Both the position numbers and the translations under genes were made by a program. A stretch of DNA of 37,495 bases from Candidatus Peribacteraceae bacterium. GTDB taxonomy: Bacteria; Patescibacteriota; Gracilibacteria; Peribacterales; Peribacteraceae. This document shows positions 8,516 through 16,196 of this stretch, piece by piece. Numbering within the stretch: position 1 is the first letter of the stretch; every line of letters starts with the position of its first letter. The DNA is taken from positions 1 to 37,495 of the forward strand of contig JABFSS010000116.1 in the NCBI GenBank assembly GCA_013140485.1, read 5' to 3'. The notes beneath the pieces are model-generated. The model saw only the letters and a list, made by a program, of their open reading frames with translations, searched no databases and was not told where the DNA came from.

Positions 8516-9679
8516 TCAGGATGCAGGTATTTGTTGAGTGACACAGTGAAAAGACCCCCACCCCCAGGTCAGCACGCGGCTGTCGATGGGAACGATTCGG
8601 CGATGCGGAAAACATTTTTGCAGGGTCTCGATGGCCGCAGCGTCATTGGGGTCATTCCACACGGGAAGGAGGACGCATTCATTCGCAACATAGAAATTCG
8701 CGTAGCTTGCGGGAATGCGGAATCCCTCGTCGGGAACACCGGACATGCTGCTCGGTTTTTTCCCGTGCACCAGCACCGGCTTCGGCTGGGCGGTGGTGAT
8801 GATCTCAAGTGCGTGGCCGTCCTGATCTTTCATCGATTGCAGCCGTCGGAGATTTTCCTGCAGCGGCGCGTAATCGGGATCGGCGGAATTCTCGTTGATG
8901 ATCGTGACGACGGTCCGCGGTCCGACGAAGCGCGCGAGATCGTCGACATGCCCGCTCGTGTCGTCACCCATGATCCCCTTCCCCAGCCAGAGGACGTTGG
9001 TGACGCCGAGGTGATCTTTGAGCGACTGCTCGATCTGCTCCTTCGTCATGCCGGGATTGCGGTTGGGATTCAGGAGACAGTCTTCCGTCGTGAGAAGAGT
9101 GCCCAGTCCGTTGACGTCGATGGATCCTCCTTCGAGGATCATCGGCACGGTGAGTGACTGCTGACCGAGTTTTCGCGCGATCAGTGTTGGTACTTGATCA
9201 TCCAGTTCGTACTCCCACTGTCCTCCCCATGCGTTGTAGCCCCAATCGAGAAAAAGTCTCCCCTCTCCTGGAGCCTGTCCCGAGCCGAGCCGAGGGGCAG
9301 CGGGAGAGGGTGGCGCCGCAGCGCCGGGTGAGGGCTGTTTGACGACCACAATCGGCCCATGATCGCGCGCCCAACTGAAGTTATTCGGAATGCGGTGAAG
9401 ATGAACGCGGTTGCCCTGCACGTTTGCCTTCTTCATTTCACTCTTGGCGTTTTTTTCGGTCTCATCATCATTGATAAGCACATGGACGTCCTCGCCCACT
9501 TCCAATTCCTTGACCATCCGTGCCCAGATTGCAGGCACTTGATCAAAGAGACCCGGCCAGTGGGGATGGACGCCGTGTTCGCCTGGACGAGAATGGGGCC
9601 AGGTGAGGATGGTGGCCTCATGCGGTTCCCATTCGGCCGGCATTCTGTATCCCGATGCTGATTGCGGTGACGAGGCCAT
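8516..9679 (-). CDS. aguA: Agmatine deiminase
   Basis: Peptidylarginine-deiminase-fold enzyme that hydrolyses agmatine to N-carbamoylputrescine and ammonia. Family motifs are present: RMPAEWEPHEATILTWPH at the N-terminus, WARDHGPI, LDWGYNAWGG, LEGGSIDVNG, DDTSGHVDDLARF, and the C-terminal GWGSFHCVTQQ with the nucleophilic Cys near residue 379. The length (387 aa) is close to the family norm plus one insertion: about 27 Pro/Ala/Gly-rich residues between VVVK and LFLDWGYN, encoded by a GC-rich repeat at 9261-9336. The ATG at 9679 was chosen because the seven codons upstream (ATG at 9700) fall inside an inverted-repeat arm. It is followed on the same strand, upstream, by aguB, the next step of the pathway. 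Confidence 0.93.
   Translation of the reverse strand: MASSPQSASGYRMPAEWEPHEATILTWPHSRPGEHGVHPHWPGLFDQVPAIWARMVKELEVGEDVHVLINDDETEKNAKSEMKKANVQGNRVHLHRIPNNFSWARDHGPIVVVKQPSPGAAAPPSPAAPRLGSGQAPGEGRLFLDWGYNAWGGQWEYELDDQVPTLIARKLGQQSLTVPMILEGGSIDVNGLGTLLTTEDCLLNPNRNPGMTKEQIEQSLKDHLGVTNVLWLGKGIMGDDTSGHVDDLARFVGPRTVVTIINENSADPDYAPLQENLRRLQSMKDQDGHALEIITTAQPKPVLVHGKKPSSMSGVPDEGFRIPASYANFYVANECVLLPVWNDPNDAAAIETLQKCFPHRRIVPIDSRVLTWGWGSFHCVTQQIPAS
9261..9336. repeat. GC-rich palindromic repeat inserted in frame in aguA
   Basis: CCCTCTCC (9261-9268) pairs with GGAGAGGG (9303-9310), and GGCGCCGCAGCGCC (9312-9325) forms a second hairpin. The region encodes the low-complexity loop AAAPPSPAAPRLGSGQAPGE, which is foreign to the agmatine deiminase family. 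Repeats of this composition are normally intergenic. Confidence 0.65.
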
Positions 9680-9693
9680 ATGAGAAGAATTGT

Positions 9694-9747
9694 GAATCAT
9701 GAAGCATGAATTACGAACCGTGATTCATGATTCATCTTTCATGATTC
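9694..9747. repeat. Inverted repeat of iterated GAATCATGA units between aguA and aguB
   Basis: Left arm GAATCATGAAGCATGAATTA (9694-9713) and right arm built from TTCATGATTCATCTTTCATG with GATTC (to 9747) are imperfect reverse complements. The arms overlap the alternative aguA start at 9700 and the aguB stop at 9746-9748. This is the same architecture, with a different sequence, as the repeats near 10617, 15087, 25048 and 26905. Confidence 0.6.
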
Positions 9748-10609
9748 AGGACACAAGATCATCGTACACTTCGGGTCTTCGATTCTTCAGAAACATCCAT
9801 GCATCTTGCAGCGGCTTCACTTTGCCCAGATCGCACTTCACAATGACGATCTCTTCTTGATCTCCCGCCTTGGCGAGGATCGTGCTGCTGGGATCAGCGA
9901 CGAACGATCCGCCCCAGAAGTTCATCGCGGATTCCCTGCCGACACGATTGAGCGCGCAGACGAACACGTTGTTGGACGCCGCGTGTCCGAGCTGGGCATT
10001 GCGCCACATCTGTTCCCAATCGCCGGTGATGTTCTCTTCGACCGAATCATCGATCGTCCCGATGGCCGTGGGATAGAAGAGAATTTCGGCACCCTTGAGG
10101 ACGGCCATGCGGGCCGCCTCGGGATACCACTGGTCGTAACAGATCAGCGGGCAGATCTTTCCGTATTTCGTATCGAAGACTTTGATGCCGGTATCGCCCG
10201 GGCTGAAGTAATGTTGTTCGTGATAGAGGATGTCTTCGGGAATGTGCGTCTTTCGGTACGTGCCGAGCAACACACCGTCGGTATCGAAGACGGGCGTGGT
10301 GTTGTAGAACTTTCCATCGGCGTTCTTCTCGAAGATAGATCCGCCGACGAGGACGATCTGATGCTTCTTCGCGATCTGACTGAGCGCCTGCGTTGTGGAT
10401 CCGGGAATCGGCTCCGCGGTCTCAAAAGCCGATTCGTCATCTTTTTTCTGGCAGAAGTACGGGCTCAGGAAGAGCTCGGGGAGGCAGACGATCTGAGCAC
10501 CTTTCGTGACTGCGTGCGCGATCATTTCCTCTGCGTGACGGAGATTCTGCACAGAATCCGCAGACATCTTCATTTGGATGAGGCCGACTTTGACGATAGG
10601 TCGTAGCAC
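9746..10609 (-). CDS. aguB: N-carbamoylputrescine amidohydrolase (nitrilase family)
   Basis: Carbon-nitrogen hydrolase that converts N-carbamoylputrescine to putrescine, CO2 and ammonia. The catalytic triad is visible: Glu45 in CLPELFLSPYF, Lys120 in TYRKTHIPED and Cys157 in LICYDQWYPEAAR. The YFSPGDTGIKVF and GRESAMNFWGGSFVADP segments fit AguB better than general nitrilases. Length 287 aa, normal for the family. The frame stays open upstream to a TTG at 10684, but that stretch is inverted-repeat DNA translated as ILYYSIILLLV. The GTG at 10609, just before the conserved VKVGLIQ strand, is therefore preferred. No Shine-Dalgarno is seen. It lies 66 bp upstream of aguA on the same strand and probably forms an operon with it. 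Confidence 0.93.
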   Translation of the reverse strand: MLRPIVKVGLIQMKMSADSVQNLRHAEEMIAHAVTKGAQIVCLPELFLSPYFCQKKDDESAFETAEPIPGSTTQALSQIAKKHQIVLVGGSIFEKNADGKFYNTTPVFDTDGVLLGTYRKTHIPEDILYHEQHYFSPGDTGIKVFDTKYGKICPLICYDQWYPEAARMAVLKGAEILFYPTAIGTIDDSVEENITGDWEQMWRNAQLGHAASNNVFVCALNRVGRESAMNFWGGSFVADPSSTILAKAGDQEEIVIVKCDLGKVKPLQDAWMFLKNRRPEVYDDLVS

Positions 10610-10616
10610 GAGAAGG

Positions 10617-10711
10617 AGAATAATAGAATAATAGAGTATTAGGAACCACTGGCTGACAAGAATGGCGGCATAAACCGCGCACAACTGTTCCTACTATTCT
10701 ATTATTCTATT
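10617..10711. repeat. Inverted repeat of iterated AATAATAG units between aguB and the DHS-like gene
   Basis: The left arm (10617-10646, GAATAATAGAATAATAGAG then TATTAGGAAC) and the right arm (10687-10711, GTTCC then TACTATTCTATTATTCTATT) are reverse complements with two or three mismatches over 25 bp. They sit between two divergent polyamine genes, where promoters for both must lie. Confidence 0.65.
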
Positions 10712-10726
10712 ACTCTAATCACGCCC

Positions 10727-11821
10727 ATGAAAAAATTCGAAAATCTCTCCCCCGCTCTTCGGAAGTTCATCCTCCCGGAAACCGACATCTCGCAGCTCGG
10801 CACCGTGTCCGATCTCGTGAAAAAAAGTGATACTCCGGTCTCTGCCTTCGCCGAAAGGACGCTTCGGCACTGCAACGGCGGCTCGACGCTCCAGGCCGCC
10901 CTCTGGCTGAAGGAACATCTGGCGAACGGAGGCAAGATCGTCGTCACGATCGCGGGCGCACTGAGTTCGTTCCAAGTCGGCGTCACGCTGGCGGAGTTGA
11001 TCCGAAAAGGAAAAGTTCATCTCGTCTCCGCGACCGCCGCGAACCACGAGGAATCGTACTATCGCTACGTCGCCCATTCGCACTACGCCTACATCCCCCG
11101 TTACACCGAACTCACGCCGGAACAGGAAGCCGAGCTGCGGGATGCCGGTCTGCGGCGGATCACCGATACGTTCCTCCCCGAGGATGAGAGCGTGCGCATC
11201 ATGGAGCCGCACCTCTGCAAAATGTGGCAGGACGCGCAAAAGAAAGGAGAGCGATACTTCCCGCACGAATACTTCCGCCGCCTCTACGCCGAAAAGTTGA
11301 TCCGGCCCGACCCCATGGCGAACGCCGGCGACTGCTGGACCTACGCCGCATACGAGAAAAATATTCCCATCGTCATCCCGGGCTTTGAAGATTCGACGAT
11401 GGGCAACATCTTCGCGAGCTACACGTACGGCGGAAAGTGGCGGACCGACAAGAGCATCCTTCTCGACCCCACGATCATGAAGGGCGGACTGGAGTACTTC
11501 ACCTGGATGTACGACTGGTACATGGAAGAGTCGAAAGACAGCCCCATCGCCTTCCTGCAGCTCGGCGGAGGCATCGCAGCCGATTTCCCCATCTGCGTCG
11601 TCCCCTCCCTGAAACACGATCTGCAGCACAAAGATGTCCGCGACTGGGCCGGCTTCGTCGAAATCGGTTCCTCGCCCATGTCATACGGCTCCTACTCCGG
11701 CGCGGGCGGAAAAGAGAAGATCACGTGGGACAAGCTCTCGACCAAGAGTTACTTCCAGATCATTCAAAGTGACGTCACCGTGGCCTTCCCCTGGATTGCA
11801 GCCATCCTCTTAGATCTCTGA
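10727..11821 (+). CDS. Deoxyhypusine synthase-family protein, probably a polyamine (homospermidine-type) synthase
   Basis: A 364-aa member of the deoxyhypusine synthase (DHS) family, NAD-dependent enzymes that move an aminobutyl group from spermidine or putrescine to an acceptor amine. The C-terminal SGAGGKEKITWDKLSTKSYFQ aligns with the DHS active-site segment. Lys336 in TWDKL matches the lysine that forms the imine intermediate. LVSATAANHEESYY and LQLGGGIAADF fit the nucleotide-binding parts. Bacteria lack the eIF5A hypusine substrate, and DHS homologues in bacteria are known to act as homospermidine synthases. With aguA, aguB and a decarboxylase next to it, polyamine synthesis from putrescine is the best inference. 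The start at 10727 has no Shine-Dalgarno. Confidence 0.85.
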   Translation: MKKFENLSPALRKFILPETDISQLGTVSDLVKKSDTPVSAFAERTLRHCNGGSTLQAALWLKEHLANGGKIVVTIAGALSSFQVGVTLAELIRKGKVHLVSATAANHEESYYRYVAHSHYAYIPRYTELTPEQEAELRDAGLRRITDTFLPEDESVRIMEPHLCKMWQDAQKKGERYFPHEYFRRLYAEKLIRPDPMANAGDCWTYAAYEKNIPIVIPGFEDSTMGNIFASYTYGGKWRTDKSILLDPTIMKGGLEYFTWMYDWYMEESKDSPIAFLQLGGGIAADFPICVVPSLKHDLQHKDVRDWAGFVEIGSSPMSYGSYSGAGGKEKITWDKLSTKSYFQIIQSDVTVAFPWIAAILLDL

Positions 11822-11883
11822 AGTCCAAACAGAGCGAGAGGACTAAAAAAATAATCACTCGGCAGGCGGCAAAAAGAAAATTT

Positions 11884-11911
11884 TTGACACGACACTCACG
11901 CTCACTATACT
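11884..11911 (+). promoter_or_regulatory. Near-consensus sigma70 promoter of the decarboxylase gene
   Basis: TTGACA (11884-11889), a 16-nt spacer and TATACT (11906-11911) match the housekeeping consensus at 11 of 12 positions. Transcription would begin near 11918, about 20 nt before the ATG at 11938. It separates the decarboxylase from the DHS-like gene ending at 11821. Confidence 0.75.
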
Positions 11912-11937
11912 TCGACTCTGTTTGCTTTTTTCTCGAA

Positions 11938-13536
11938 ATGAAAAAACGTTCTCAGGAATCCAAGAAGCGCAACACCATCGGACATCCGGTCAACAGCCGA
12001 TACATGCGCGACCGGTGGAGCAGTTTCCTCAGCCAAACCAAAGACGGCATGCTGATGATCGAAGGTGTGCGCGTCGATGACATCGTCAAGAAGTACGGCA
12101 CTCCCCTCTACATCATGGTCGAGGGCGAAATCCGCGACCGTCTGCGGCGCTTTAAGAAAACATTCGGCGCCCGCGTGAGCTTGCAGTACGCGGTCAAGTG
12201 CAACAGCAACCTGGCGATCCTCCGCATCATCCGCGAAGAGGGTTTTGAGCTCGACTGTTCCAGCGTGGGCGAATTGATCCTGGGCCTGCTCGCGGATTTC
12301 AAGCCGCGCCAGTTGGTGCTCACGAACCTCTTCAAGAGCGAGCAGGATCTCTACTTCGCCGCCAAGATGGGCATCCAGGCGATTACCGCGGACTCCATAG
12401 AGGAGATCGAGCACATCGCCGCGACGGCGAAGAAATTGAAGAAGCACATCCGCATGCTCATACGCGTGAATCCGATGGTCCAGGTGGGAACATGGTCGAC
12501 GCGAGGCAACAAGTACGGCATCCCCATCGGGTACATCGACCGCGCCGTGGATTTGGCCGTCCGAAGCCCGTACGTGGACTTCGACGGATTCCACTTCTTC
12601 GGAGGCTACGTGTACCAAGCCCGCGTCTACAAGGCCGTGGCGCGCGTGCTCGTGAAGCTCATCAAGCGCTGCCAGAACCGCGGCATCCGGGTGCGCCGTC
12701 TCGACATGGGAGGAGGATTCCCCGCCGCCATCGGCGACGAGGAGGCGTTCCCTATCGAAGAAATGAAGGACTTCCCCGCCTATTTCCAAAAACTGATGGA
12801 CCAGAACGGTCTTCCATCGCTTGAACTGATTTTTGAACCGGGGAAGAGCATCGTGCTCAACGCCGGCATTGGACTCATGAAGGTGATCGCGCGCAAGCGC
12901 CTGGGTGCCAAGCACCGCATGGTGAACGTCGACGGCTCCAGTTACAACTTCGTCCCCGACACCCTCGTGCAGGGAGCATTGAAGGTGGAAGAAGGCGGCC
13001 TCCGGTACGACGTGCTCCCGGCGACCAAGATGAACGCCCCCCGCATCCATACGGTCTCCATCGGCGGCAACACCTGCGACTGCTGGGATCTGATGGCCCG
13101 CAACGTCGAACTCCCCAAGATGCGCGTGGGCGACACGGTCGCCATCATGGACGTGGGAGGATATGCGCAAGTGCTTGCGAACAACTTCAACACGATCAAG
13201 CGCGCCTCAGTGGTGATGATCCGGCCGGACGGTTCCACGACCCTCATCCGCCGGCGCGACCGCTACAGCGAAATGTTCGGTCCGGAACTCGACGTCCTCA
13301 AGCTCGCCGGTCCCGACGAGTTGGAGAAATACAACAACATCTACCGCGTGAACATCGACGAAATCTGGCGCGGCGGCGGCATGACGGCCTTTGAGAAAAA
13401 GAAAAAGGGCGGCGGAAACGGCAACGGGAATGGCCACGGGAACAAAATGAAAAAGGCGTTCGAGAAAATCGAGCAGCAGCACAACGTGAGCGCCGGGAAG
13501 GGCAAGGCGAAGAGGGCGGTGGGAGGGACTCCGTAA
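11938..13536 (+). CDS. PLP-dependent fold-III decarboxylase (Orn/Arg/DAP decarboxylase family 2)
   Basis: Alanine-racemase-fold amino-acid decarboxylase of 532 aa. Lys87 in LQYAVKCNSNLA is the PLP lysine. MGGGFP binds the phosphate, and FEPGKSIVLNAG and GGNTCDCWD carry the conserved Arg/Lys-phosphate and active-site Cys-Asp features. Sequence alone does not separate arginine, ornithine and diaminopimelate decarboxylase: EPGKSIVLNAG recalls LysA, but the usual LysA segment after it is missing. The agmatine-using enzymes beside it favour arginine decarboxylase. The tail after ~residue 480 is an odd Lys/Gly/Asn low-complexity stretch (KKKKGGGNGNGNGHGNKMKK). The ATG at 11938 was chosen because it lies just behind the promoter; the open frame upstream overlaps that promoter. 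Confidence 0.88.
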   Translation: MKKRSQESKKRNTIGHPVNSRYMRDRWSSFLSQTKDGMLMIEGVRVDDIVKKYGTPLYIMVEGEIRDRLRRFKKTFGARVSLQYAVKCNSNLAILRIIREEGFELDCSSVGELILGLLADFKPRQLVLTNLFKSEQDLYFAAKMGIQAITADSIEEIEHIAATAKKLKKHIRMLIRVNPMVQVGTWSTRGNKYGIPIGYIDRAVDLAVRSPYVDFDGFHFFGGYVYQARVYKAVARVLVKLIKRCQNRGIRVRRLDMGGGFPAAIGDEEAFPIEEMKDFPAYFQKLMDQNGLPSLELIFEPGKSIVLNAGIGLMKVIARKRLGAKHRMVNVDGSSYNFVPDTLVQGALKVEEGGLRYDVLPATKMNAPRIHTVSIGGNTCDCWDLMARNVELPKMRVGDTVAIMDVGGYAQVLANNFNTIKRASVVMIRPDGSTTLIRRRDRYSEMFGPELDVLKLAGPDELEKYNNIYRVNIDEIWRGGGMTAFEKKKKGGGNGNGNGHGNKMKKAFEKIEQQHNVSAGKGKAKRAVGGTP

Positions 13537-13547
13537 ATACTTTGCTG

Positions 13548-14177
13548 CTATTGCTTATGCCGCATTCTCCCCTCCCGGTATTCCCAAAGCATTGTCGCCC
13601 ATACATGCTCCCAAGAATCGGGGAAGTCTTTTGTACATCTCTCCCGCGTTTGCTCAAGGACCTGTTTATAGCGTAACCAATAGAGATTCATCCTGGGAAG
13701 CGGATATTCTTCCGTGACATGCTCCGCGAAAAGGCCGTCATTTTTCAGACCATCGCGTAAATAGGGAACAAGCAACTCATTTAAAATTTTTCTGGCCTCG
13801 TTCGGTTCCCCGCCATAGTCATCTGAGTCGCTCTTCAGAGTGACTGCATCATCAAGCGATATTGATACTGTTCCTCCTCCGACTATGGTCATTTGTCGTG
13901 GGGGAAGCTTGCTATGATGACCAGGCACTGCGTAGTGCCGCCCACCAAGAGCCGGTTCAGGAGAAAGAAAAAGAGCATACGACTTGGAAGAAGTTTCAGA
14001 TTGTCCTTCTTCTATCAATGCTCCCGTACGGGAAATGAAATCTTCAATAACAACATACTTGTTGCCGAGAAAAAAAGACTGTGGAGTACCACACTGGACT
14101 CCGCCGATACAAAAATGCGCCTCCGCGAAATCTCGACTACCAGGATCAACAAGTCTCATGCAGTCATGATCACACAT
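13548..14177 (-). CDS. Hypothetical protein, possible operon partner of sodA
   Basis: A 209-aa protein that I do not recognise. It looks soluble, with no signal peptide or membrane segment. The N-terminal half is rich in Gly and Cys (MCDHDCMRLVDPGSRDF, HFCIGGVQCGTPQSFF), and the C-terminal half is probably helical (EARKILNELLVPYLRDGL, YWLRYKQVLEQTRERC). It begins 20 bp after the sodA stop on the same strand and is probably cotranscribed with it. The ATG at 14177 was preferred over a GTG three codons upstream. The gene converges with the decarboxylase, whose stop is 12 bp away. Confidence 0.65.
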   Translation of the reverse strand: MCDHDCMRLVDPGSRDFAEAHFCIGGVQCGTPQSFFLGNKYVVIEDFISRTGALIEEGQSETSSKSYALFLSPEPALGGRHYAVPGHHSKLPPRQMTIVGGGTVSISLDDAVTLKSDSDDYGGEPNEARKILNELLVPYLRDGLKNDGLFAEHVTEEYPLPRMNLYWLRYKQVLEQTRERCTKDFPDSWEHVWATMLWEYREGRMRHKQ

Positions 14178-14196
14178 TTTTATCACGAATCAATAT

Positions 14197-14805
14197 TTAC
14201 TTCTGAGCCTCGAAAAAACGTCTCTCCACCTCCTTCCAATTCACCACATTCCAAAAGGCTTTCAGATAGTCCGGCCTTTTATTCTGATATTTGAGGTAGT
14301 AGGCGTGCTCCCACACGTCGACCCCGAGGATCGGCGTCTTGCCCTCCATCATCGGTGAATCCTGATTCGGATAGCCTTTGAGGATGAGCTTTCCCGAATC
14401 GACGTAGAGCCATGCCCAACCGGAACCGAACTGATTCGTCGCCGTCTCCTCGAACTTCTTCTGGAAGTCTTCAAAATTTCCGAAGGCGCCTTCAATGGCT
14501 TTCAGAAGTTCTCCGGAAGGCTTTCCCTCCGATTTGGGACCCATCACGGCCCAAAAGAGACTGTGATTGAAGTGCCCGCCGCCGTTGTTCTGCACCGGTT
14601 TCTTCTTATCGGCAGGGAGCTTGTCGAGGTTCTGGAGAACCTCTTCAATCCCCTTCTCCGCCCATTCGGTACCTTCCAGCGCCTTGTTCACTTTGTCGAT
14701 ATACGCCTGATGATGCTTGGTGTGATGGATTTCCATCGTCTTCGCATCAATATGCGGTTCAAGCGCATCGTACGCGTAGGGGAGTTTTGGCAGGGTGTAC
14801 GGCAT
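14197..14805 (-). CDS. sodA: Superoxide dismutase, Mn/Fe family
   Basis: A 202-aa enzyme that dismutates superoxide to peroxide and oxygen. All four metal ligands are present: His27 ([12 protein letters not shown]), His81 ([11 protein letters not shown]), Asp163 and His167 ([11 protein letters not shown]). GGGHxNHSLFW together with NQDSPMM (Gln148 as the second-sphere residue) is the pattern of Mn-type or cambialistic enzymes rather than strict Fe-SOD. There is no signal peptide, so it is cytoplasmic. It is divergent from the FemAB-like gene, with only 23 bp between the start codons. Confidence 0.96.
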   Translation of the reverse strand: MPYTLPKLPYAYDALEPHIDAKTMEIHHTKHHQAYIDKVNKALEGTEWAEKGIEEVLQNLDKLPADKKKPVQNNGGGHFNHSLFWAVMGPKSEGKPSGELLKAIEGAFGNFEDFQKKFEETATNQFGSGWAWLYVDSGKLILKGYPNQDSPMMEGKTPILGVDVWEHAYYLKYQNKRPDYLKAFWNVVNWKEVERRFFEAQK

Positions 14806-14810
14806 AGGGT

Positions 14811-14820
14811 GAGTATACTC
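14811..14820. promoter_or_regulatory. Palindromic GAGTATACTC between sodA and the FemAB-like gene
   Basis: The perfect palindrome contains TATACT on each strand, a good -10 hexamer in both directions. It lies 7 nt before the sodA ATG and 9 nt before the FemAB-like ATG. If used, both transcripts would be leaderless or nearly so. No clear -35 is seen. Confidence 0.35.
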
Positions 14821-14828
14821 TGAGACGC

Positions 14829-15851
14829 ATGGAGATTCGACTTCTTACCGATCCGGAGGACCTGAAGCGCTACGGCGAATGGATCCGAACACACCCGGAA
14901 GGCTCGCTCTGGCAATCGCCGGAATGGAAAACGTACCAGGAATCCCTGGGCCGGCAGGTGAGGATCTACGCGGCGATGGAGGGGGCGGAGATCCGTGCCT
15001 CGGCGCTGGTGGTGATTGACCACACGACGTTCGGGCTGACGACGTGGGAGATTCCTCGCGGCCCGCTCGGAATAATTGAAAATGGAAAATTGAGAATTGA
15101 GAATAAAAACTTTCTGGAAAAGATTATCCGAGATGCAAAAGATGACCGCTGTTTATCAATCTATTGCTCTCCCGTTCATCCATTCTCAATTCTCAATTCT
15201 CAATTCTCAATTTCACGCCGATTGGTGATGCCCGAAGCCACCCGCATCATTGATCTCACCCTGAGCGAAGAAGATCTTCTGGCGCAGATGAAACCGAAAG
15301 GCCGGTACAATATCCGACTAGCCGAGAAGCACGGCGTTCGCGTAATGCCCTCCAGTGACGTGCAGGCCTTTGCGCGCTTGGCAGAGGAGACTGCTCGACG
15401 GGACGGTTTCAGAGGCCATTCTGCAGCCTTTTATGAACGATTTTTGACCTGTCTACCGGGCGCATTTTTGCTGTTCGCACTTCCTCCAGAGATTGTCATC
15501 CCGAGTAGCTCGCTGCGGAGCAGCGAGCGTATCGAGGGGGCAGGGCTCTTGGGGGTGATCTGGGGTAAGACTGGCATCTACTACTACGGAGCTTCCTCGC
15601 ATGCGCAAAAGGAACTCATGGCGCCCTATCTGCTCCAGTGGTCAGCAATGAAGCACTGCAAAGCTCATGGATGCACTTCGTATGACCTCTTTGGTATTGC
15701 CCCCGAAGGCGCAGTCGATCATCCATGGTCGGGAGTGAGTGACTTCAAAGTGAAGTTCGGCGGCTCGGTTGTGAACTATCCGCCGGAACAGGAGATTGCC
15801 CTCCGCCCTTTTCTCAAATATCTCCTGAAAATAAAACGAGGCTTGGTATGA
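14829..15851 (+). CDS. FemAB-family peptidoglycan aminoacyltransferase, with repeat insertions
   Basis: A 340-aa member of the FemAB/FmhX family (GNAT-like fold), which adds amino acids from aminoacyl-tRNA to the peptidoglycan stem-peptide branch. [25 protein letters not shown], the typical [17 protein letters not shown] motif, [21 protein letters not shown] and YDLFGIAP follow in the usual order. Three segments do not fit the family: [11 protein letters not shown] (~residues 82-92), SILNSQFSI (~118-126) and [16 protein letters not shown] (~222-238). Each is encoded by a repeat that is otherwise intergenic, and none breaks the frame. Family membership is confident; the substrate is unknown. 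Confidence 0.85.
   Translation: MEIRLLTDPEDLKRYGEWIRTHPEGSLWQSPEWKTYQESLGRQVRIYAAMEGAEIRASALVVIDHTTFGLTTWEIPRGPLGIIENGKLRIENKNFLEKIIRDAKDDRCLSIYCSPVHPFSILNSQFSISRRLVMPEATRIIDLTLSEEDLLAQMKPKGRYNIRLAEKHGVRVMPSSDVQAFARLAEETARRDGFRGHSAAFYERFLTCLPGAFLLFALPPEIVIPSSSLRSSERIEGAGLLGVIWGKTGIYYYGASSHAQKELMAPYLLQWSAMKHCKAHGCTSYDLFGIAPEGAVDHPWSGVSDFKVKFGGSVVNYPPEQEIALRPFLKYLLKIKRGLV
15074..15213. repeat. Inverted pair of iterated ATTGAGA arrays inside the FemAB-like gene
   Basis: The left array (15074-15104) ends in AAATTGAGAATTGAGAAT. The right array (15182-15213) is ATTCTCA iterated four times, so at least 18 bp pair perfectly. The 77 bp between them encode a segment that looks like normal FemAB sequence ([19 protein letters not shown]). 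Confidence 0.7.
15495..15537. repeat. Palindromic repeat family, copy 1 (inside the FemAB-like gene)
   Basis: GTCATCCCGAGTAGCTCG, hairpin CTGCGGAGCAG, then CGAGCGTATCGAGG. It shares conserved flanks with copies at 16148-16190 and 20585-20631, while the hairpin stem differs and remains paired. Here it is translated in frame. Confidence 0.75.
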
Positions 15852-15855
15852 CTTT

Positions 15856-16152
15856 TTACAGAACTCCTTGAGCAAGCGCTCTCGCACGCTCAAGACGAAC
15901 GACGACGGCCGAGCAGGCGACATCCAGTCCTTCTGATCGCAATCTAGCGGACTCGACTTGTGCCTGCGCGAACAAGCCTTTCACTTCCCCATTATCGCTA
16001 TGGGCCTGAGCCAGGGTTTCGAATTCTTGTAATGCCCCTAAATAATCGCAACTATGTTTTACAACCATGCGGACAGAGTAGCAAAATCTCGTCCTGAGAA
16101 AAGCCCTTTTGGAAGCCAATAACCGGCTCAATCTTCTCTCAGCGTTTGTCAT
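15856..16152 (-). CDS. Possible small protein (98 aa), uncertain
   Basis: An open frame of 98 codons, rich in Ala, Arg and Leu, with a helical look (LSRLLASKRAFLRTRFCYS, CDYLGALQEFETLAQ, VRLERARALAQGVL). It converges with the FemAB-like gene, with the stops 4 bp apart. Its ATG at 16152 lies inside a palindromic repeat, and it sits beyond the S-layer terminator with no visible promoter or Shine-Dalgarno. It may be real, or a remnant of a gene truncated by the repeat. Confidence 0.4.
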   Translation of the reverse strand: MTNAERRLSRLLASKRAFLRTRFCYSVRMVVKHSCDYLGALQEFETLAQAHSDNGEVKGLFAQAQVESARLRSEGLDVACSAVVVRLERARALAQGVL

Positions 16153-16190
16153 TCCGAGTAGCTCGTGGCGGAGCCACGAGCGTAACGAGG
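16148..16190. repeat. Palindromic repeat family, copy 2
   Basis: GTCATTCCGAGTAGCTCG, hairpin TGGCGGAGCCA, then CGAGCGTAACGAGG. It lies directly beyond the S-layer gene terminator and includes the start codon of the small frame on its left. Confidence 0.75.
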
Positions 16191-16196
16191 AACAAC

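Noticed and set aside
10610-10684. Longer aguB starting at TTG 10684
   Set aside because: The added residues are the translation of an inverted-repeat arm and lie before the conserved first strand of the family.
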